Source: an uncultured Caryophanales bacterium
Lineage (GTDB): Bacteria; Bacillota_I; Bacilli_A; RF39; UBA660
Length of the DNA: 7,304 bases
Assembly (NCBI GenBank): GCA_947065955.1
Contig: CAMSXY010000055.1
Coordinates: 1-7,304 of the forward strand
Direction of reading: 5' to 3'
A model generated the notes under the pieces. That model saw only the letters and a list, made by a program, of their open reading frames with translations, ran no database searches and was not told the origin of the DNA. Positions 4,693-7,304 of this stretch are shown piece by piece. A program made the translations under genes and the position numbers. Numbering within the stretch: the first letter of the stretch is position 1; the number at the start of each line of letters is the position of its first letter.

Positions 4693-4962
4693 TTATAAAG
4701 CCTTATTTTTAAAGGGATAAATAGCATTATACCGTTTGTACTTGCTCCCCACTAAATCACCCTTATGACAATATTCTGCTGTATTTTCAGCAATTCCTTG
4801 CCAAAGTACACAGGAAATAAAATCAGTATCATATTCACCATTCGAATTTTTAAAACTACGAGGTACAGCTAATGTAATATTAGAAACTTTATGACCACTT
4901 TCCGTTTCACGTAATTCTGGATCTCTAACAATACGTCCTACAATAACAGTTTGATTTAACAT
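4693..4962 (-). pseudogene. ssb: Truncated single-stranded DNA-binding protein (ssb 5' part)
   Basis: Residues 1-72 are a clear bacterial SSB N-terminus: MLNQTVIVGRIVRDPEL, then SNITLAVPRSFKN, DTDFISCVLWQGIAENTAEYCHKGDLVG. This is about two thirds of the OB fold. At residue 73 homology stops and 17 unrelated codons (SKYKRYNAIYPFKNKAL) lead to TAA. The last OB strand(s), the linker and the acidic C-terminal tip that recruits partner proteins are missing, so the 89-residue product is probably inactive. ATG 4962 has a strong AAAGGAGGAC four bases upstream; a longer frame to 5067 crosses the suf terminator and is not used. The break, next to a serine recombinase, is best explained by integration of the element within ssb. 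Whether this was the main or a second, competence-type ssb cannot be told. Confidence 0.85.
4735..4765. other. Attachment junction (attL/attR) between element and ssb
   Basis: SSB homology on minus ends with the Gly codon at 4747-4749; sequence left of it encodes nothing SSB-like. The recombinase ends 67 bp away. The exact crossover (a dinucleotide for serine integrases) cannot be placed without the other junction or the empty site; GTGGGG/AGCAAG (minus) is the transition zone. Confidence 0.65.
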
Positions 4963-4983
4963 AAATGTCCTCCTTTCGCAAAC

Positions 4984-5012
4984 AATATAACACATCCATT
5001 TTACGAAAACAA
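4984..5012 (-). promoter_or_regulatory. Probable ssb promoter
   Basis: On minus: TTGTTT (plus 5007-5012), a 17-bp spacer, TATATT (plus 4984-4989). It begins at the tail of the suf terminator and ends 21 bp before the ssb ATG, leaving just room for the ribosome site. Confidence 0.5.
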
Positions 5013-5038
5013 AAGATGATTTTTTTAAAATCATCTTT
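5012..5038 (-). terminator. Terminator of sufB
   Basis: AAAGATGATTTT (5012-5023) pairs perfectly over 12 bp with AAAATCATCTTT (5027-5038), 3-nt loop. On minus it is followed by TGTTTTCG. It lies 81 bp after the sufB stop and separates suf from ssb. The 5039-5119 stretch before it shows nothing else. Confidence 0.75.
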
Positions 5039-5119
5039 AAAGACAACCAGATTTTATAAATCACCAAACAGTTCTACTATTTTAAAAAAGAAACTATTCC
5101 CTAAATATATAAAAATATA

Positions 5120-6427
5120 CTAAAAATAATTTTTTAAAAGAGCATTCAATTCTACTGCATACTCCATAGGCAATTCTTCACGGAACCGCTCAATAAATCC
5201 TAAAATCAAAAGTTCTTTCGCTTTTTCTTCTGGAATTCCATGACACATCAAATAAAATAACTTTTCTTGACTGATTTTCGAAACACTTGCCTCATGTTCT
5301 AAAAAAGAAGTACCATTTTCTACTATATTTTTAGGAATAGTATCACTTTTGGATTTATCATCTAAAAGAATTGTATCACATTTAATAACACTTTTTGAAT
5401 GATTAGCATCCTTATTTATACGAACCGTTCCTCGGTAATTAGAAATTCCACCATTCGCCGCAATAGATTTGCTAATAATATTACTTTGTGTATAAGGGGC
5501 TAAATGAATCATCTTTGCTCCAGTATCTTGATATTGTCCGCTACTTGCAATAGCAACACTAATACAATTTCCTTTCGCACCCCGACCTTTTAAAATACAA
5601 CTTGGATACTTCATATTTGCTTTAGAACCAATATTGCCATCAATCCATTCCATCAACCCATTTTCTAAAACAATAGCTCTTTTAGTTACTAAATTATAAA
5701 CATTATTCGCCCAATTTTGAATAGTTGTATACCGACATTTTGCATCTTTTTCTACATAAATTTCAACGACAGCAGCATGAAGAGAATCTGTTGTATAAGT
5801 AGGAGCTGTACACCCTTCCATATAATGCATTTCGCTTCCTTCTCCAACAATAATAATCGTTCGCTCAAACTGTCCCATATTTCTACTATTAATTCGAAAA
5901 TAACTTTGTAGGGGTCTTGTTATTTTCGTATGAGGCGGAATATAAATAAAAGTCCCCCCACTCCATACAGCGCCATTTAAAGCAGTATATTTATTTTCAT
6001 CATATAAAACTAAATGATTAAAATATTTCAAAAATAAATCAGGATATTCTCTTAAAGCGGTATCTGTATCACAAAAAATAACTTTTTTTTCTACTAATTC
6101 TTCAATCATATTATGGTATACGACTTCACTTTCAAATTGTGCACCAATTCCTGCCAAATACTTTACTTCTGCCTCTGGAAGTCCTAATTTTAAAAAGGTA
6201 TCTCTCGCTTCTTTTGGAAGATCTTCCCATTTATTTTCAACCTTTTCCCCAACTTTTTTATAGTAGGTAATTTGATCAAAATCAATATCAAGGTTTGGTC
6301 CAAAAGTGGGATTTTCTAACTCTAAAAACTTTAAATAAGATTTTATACGAAAATCTCTCATCCAGATAGGTTCCTTCTTTTGTTTGGAAATTTCAATAAC
6401 GCTTTCCTTTGTTAAACCTTTCTTCAT
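5120..6427 (-). CDS. sufB: Fe-S cluster assembly scaffold protein SufB
   Basis: A 435-residue SufB, subunit of the cytoplasmic SufBC2D complex on which Fe-S clusters are built. The family's typical stretches are all present: LPEAEVKYLAGIGAQFESEV, GAVWSGGTFIY, YFRINSRNMGQFERT, EGCTAPTYTT, YTTIQNWANNVYNL, then GNIGSK, YPSCILKG, GAKMIHLAP and FLEHEASVSKI. Cys350 (IKCDTILL) fits the position of E. coli SufB Cys405, the cluster-building cysteine; Glu377 lies in the conserved EHEA. The N-terminus is about 30 residues shorter than in Bacillus subtilis SufB; the true start is supported by GGTGAT six bases before the ATG. It follows sufU by 66 bp, with a probable own promoter in that gap. SufC, SufD and SufS must be encoded elsewhere. 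Trp codons are TGG. Confidence 0.97.
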   Translation of the reverse strand: MKKGLTKESVIEISKQKKEPIWMRDFRIKSYLKFLELENPTFGPNLDIDFDQITYYKKVGEKVENKWEDLPKEARDTFLKLGLPEAEVKYLAGIGAQFESEVVYHNMIEELVEKKVIFCDTDTALREYPDLFLKYFNHLVLYDENKYTALNGAVWSGGTFIYIPPHTKITRPLQSYFRINSRNMGQFERTIIIVGEGSEMHYMEGCTAPTYTTDSLHAAVVEIYVEKDAKCRYTTIQNWANNVYNLVTKRAIVLENGLMEWIDGNIGSKANMKYPSCILKGRGAKGNCISVAIASSGQYQDTGAKMIHLAPYTQSNIISKSIAANGGISNYRGTVRINKDANHSKSVIKCDTILLDDKSKSDTIPKNIVENGTSFLEHEASVSKISQEKLFYLMCHGIPEEKAKELLILGFIERFREELPMEYAVELNALLKNYF

Positions 6428-6444
6428 TTTATCACCATAGTGTT

Positions 6445-6473
6445 ATTATACTTTAGTTTCCAACATTTGTAAA
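6445..6473 (-). promoter_or_regulatory. Probable promoter of sufB
   Basis: In the sufU-sufB gap, on minus: TTTACA (plus 6468-6473), a 17-bp spacer, perfect TATAAT (plus 6445-6450). The start would fall near 6438, just before the GGTGAT ribosome site, giving a very short leader. sufB could thus be expressed apart from sufU. Confidence 0.6.
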
Positions 6474-6493
6474 TGATAAAAAAAAGAAAGAAT

Positions 6494-6925
6494 TTATTTT
6501 TCTTCCTCTAATTTTTGTAAAATTTTTTCCATTCCCCACCAAGAAAGTAAAGCACATTTTTTTCGATTGGGTTGCCTTCCTATATCACTATAAACAAGAG
6601 CCTGTTCTAGTTTTTCTCCATCGTATTCCTCTTCTTCTAACATAGCATAATAATTTTTAATAATTTCTTTTGCTTCCTCTACACTTTTTCCAATCAGTGT
6701 TTCAACCATAATGGAAGTTGCACTTGTAGAAATTGCACAAGCTTCTCCTTCAAAACGAATATCTAGGATTTTGCCATCTTCTATTTTTACCATTAAATCA
6801 ACTTCATCAATACAACTTTCATTATTCATATTTTGTGTCATATATCCATCTTCTTTTATAAGACCTTTATGTCTTGGGTTTTGATAATGATCCAAAATGA
6901 TTGTTCTTTTTAATTCTGCATCCAT
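6494..6925 (-). CDS. sufU: Zinc-dependent sulfurtransferase SufU
   Basis: A 143-residue SufU, which takes persulfide sulfur from the cysteine desulfurase SufS and passes it towards the SufBCD scaffold. The IscU-like fold is clear: HYQNPRHKG near the start, GEACAIS in the middle, KKCALLSWW near the end. The expected zinc/sulfur ligands are Cys38, Asp40, Cys63 and Cys124. The usual Cys-Gly-Asp is Cys-Ile-Asp here, a small oddity. ATG 6925 is chosen because GGAGG lies five bases upstream; a TTG at 6937 is part of that site. The acidic insert before the last Cys (LEEEEYDGEKLEQ) fits SufU rather than IscU. In Bacilli sufU normally follows sufS; here a terminator and an unrelated gene lie upstream. 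Confidence 0.95.
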   Translation of the reverse strand: MDAELKRTIILDHYQNPRHKGLIKEDGYMTQNMNNESCIDEVDLMVKIEDGKILDIRFEGEACAISTSATSIMVETLIGKSVEEAKEIIKNYYAMLEEEEYDGEKLEQALVYSDIGRQPNRKKCALLSWWGMEKILQKLEEEK

Positions 6926-6945
6926 AAAATCCTCCAATTTATTTC

Positions 6946-6973
6946 AATATAGCAAAAAATTTAGCATATTCAA
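6946..6973 (-). promoter_or_regulatory. Probable promoter of sufU
   Basis: On minus: TTGAAT (plus 6968-6973), a 16-bp spacer, and TGC-TATATT, an extended -10 (hexamer at plus 6946-6951). It follows the terminator of the upstream gene and ends 20 bp before the sufU ATG, so sufU probably starts a transcription unit. Confidence 0.55.
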
Positions 6974-6989
6974 TACGTTTTTCCATAAT
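6972..6989. promoter_or_regulatory. Operator-like site upstream of sufU
   Basis: AATACGTTTTTCCATAAT matches element operator O3 (592-609) at 16 of 18 positions, with the first 13 bases identical. It overlaps the last two bases of the putative sufU -35. The right half-site is degraded (CCATAAT against CCGTATT), so binding may be weak. Confidence 0.4.
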
Positions 6990-7000
6990 AAAAAATTATA

Positions 7001-7025
7001 AAAAAAGGGAGTTAAAATCTCCCTT
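7001..7025 (-). terminator. Terminator of the gene upstream of sufU
   Basis: AAGGGAG (7005-7011) pairs with CTCCCTT (7019-7025), 7-nt loop. On minus the stem runs directly into a T-tract. It lies 5 bp after the stop of the cut-off gene and ends that transcription unit before sufU. Confidence 0.85.
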
Positions 7026-7030
7026 ATATT

Positions 7031-7260
7031 TTATCTTCTTTTTTGACCAGAGTCCTTTTCTTCATACTGCCCTACGATTGCCTCTTTTAACTGTCTAAGA
7101 AAAGATTCTTCATCAAAAGCTCCCTGTGGTTTTTTATTTGAGTTAGTACTTGAAAATTGAGGAGAAACGGGAACCTTAGAAATATTTTGTAATACATAAC
7201 CTTCCTTAATGTTTGTATCTTTAATATCAATATTTAACTTACCATCTTTAACTAATATAT
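7031..7260 (-). CDS. C-terminal fragment of an unrecognised protein
   Basis: About 76 genuine C-terminal residues (ILVKDGKLNIDIKD ... KEKDSGQKRR-like basic end); the 5' part is lost at the contig edge. Reading on into the adapter gives a false N-terminus, MNTLSLHDALPI, a well-known adapter-derived peptide, so the apparent start is not real. The fragment has a short beta-like beginning, a Ser/Asn/Pro-rich linker (about residues 33-50) and an amphipathic, charged helix (FDEESFLRQLKEAI) near the end. There is no cysteine, and it is not the C-terminus of SufS, which the classical suf order would place here. I do not recognise the family. A good terminator follows its stop codon. Confidence 0.75.
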
Positions 7261-7304
7261 AGATCGGAAGAGCGTCGTGTAGGGAAAGAGTGTTCATCCT
7301 TGTG
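7261..7304. other. Sequencing adapter plus 11-nt tag (artefact), inverted copy
   Basis: Bases 7261-7293 are the reverse complement of the 33-nt Illumina adapter (starting AGATCGGAAGAGC), and 7294-7304 is the reverse complement of the tag at 1-11. Together with 1-44 this imitates a terminal inverted repeat but is synthetic. Confidence 0.97.

Larger units (their letters stand above)
45..4746. mobile_element. One end of an integrated element (probable prophage lysogeny module)
   Basis: The segment carries a large serine recombinase at its outer edge, a repressor/Cro-like divergent switch, an Ltp-repeat exclusion-type protein and a PemK-like gene. It ends where SSB homology breaks off in the neighbouring ssb gene (about 4745-4750). 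The order recombinase, accessory genes and repressor on one strand, with Cro-like early genes on the other, is the usual lysogeny layout of temperate phages of Gram-positives. The other end lies beyond the left edge of the contig. No capsid, terminase, replication or transfer gene is visible, so phage versus ICE or mobilisable element is inferred from gene order and the Ltp repeats. The right boundary is known only to within a few bases. Confidence 0.8.

Noticed and set aside
4963..5067. 35-residue N-terminal extension of SSB
   Set aside because: It crosses the suf terminator and the probable ssb promoter; SSB proteins begin at MLNQ-type starts with the strong ribosome site seen here.
5717..5911. 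Plus-strand open frame inside sufB
   Set aside because: It is a shadow opposite highly conserved SufB motifs.
6926..6937. TTG start for sufU
   Set aside because: TTGGAGG is the ribosome site of ATG 6925; family alignments also begin near the later start.
1..7304. Transposon or linear plasmid bounded by terminal inverted repeats
   Set aside because: The 44-bp inverted repeat is adapter sequence, and no transposase or telomere-type gene is present.
1..7304. CRISPR array, tRNA or rRNA genes
   Set aside because: No regularly spaced repeats, cloverleaf or conserved rRNA stretches were seen; in particular no tRNA lies at the attachment junction.

Overview
This is an AT-rich fragment from a low-GC Gram-positive bacterium (Bacillota). 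The main evidence is a SufU-SufB gene pair, a Firmicutes-style SSB N-terminus, strong AGGAGG-type ribosome sites and AT-rich codon choice. TGA is a real stop (end of the recombinase) and Trp is TGG, so the Mycoplasma code is not in use. The first and last 44 bases are not genomic. They are a perfect inverted pair made of an Illumina sequencing adapter (33 nt) plus 11 nt, so genomic DNA runs only from about 45 to 7260.

Positions ~45 to ~4746 look like one end of an integrated mobile element, most likely the lysogeny module of a prophage. From left to right it holds: a cut-off early gene and a small Cro-like HTH gene (both minus); a divergent switch region with three near-identical 18-bp operators and two good promoters; then, all on plus, a CI-like HTH repressor, a membrane-anchored zinc-ribbon/PASTA-like/Ltp-repeat protein (probable superinfection exclusion), a PemK/MazF-like protein, a 47-aa small gene and a large serine recombinase. 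The order recombinase, accessory genes, repressor, divergent Cro is typical of temperate phages of Gram-positives. No structural, replication or conjugation gene lies in the window, so an ICE or other integrative element is not excluded.

Directly after the recombinase, on minus, lies the 5' part of an ssb gene. Its SSB homology stops abruptly after residue 72 and continues into 17 unrelated codons. This is best read as the attachment junction: the element appears to have integrated inside ssb.

Positions ~4750-7260 are then host chromosome, all on minus: a cut-off unknown gene with its own terminator, sufU and sufB (iron-sulfur cluster assembly), and ssb. sufU and sufB each appear to have their own promoter, and sufS is not directly upstream of sufU, unlike the classical sufCDSUB layout. 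A 16/18 match to one phage operator lies across the -35 side of the putative sufU promoter, a possible link between element repressor and host gene.
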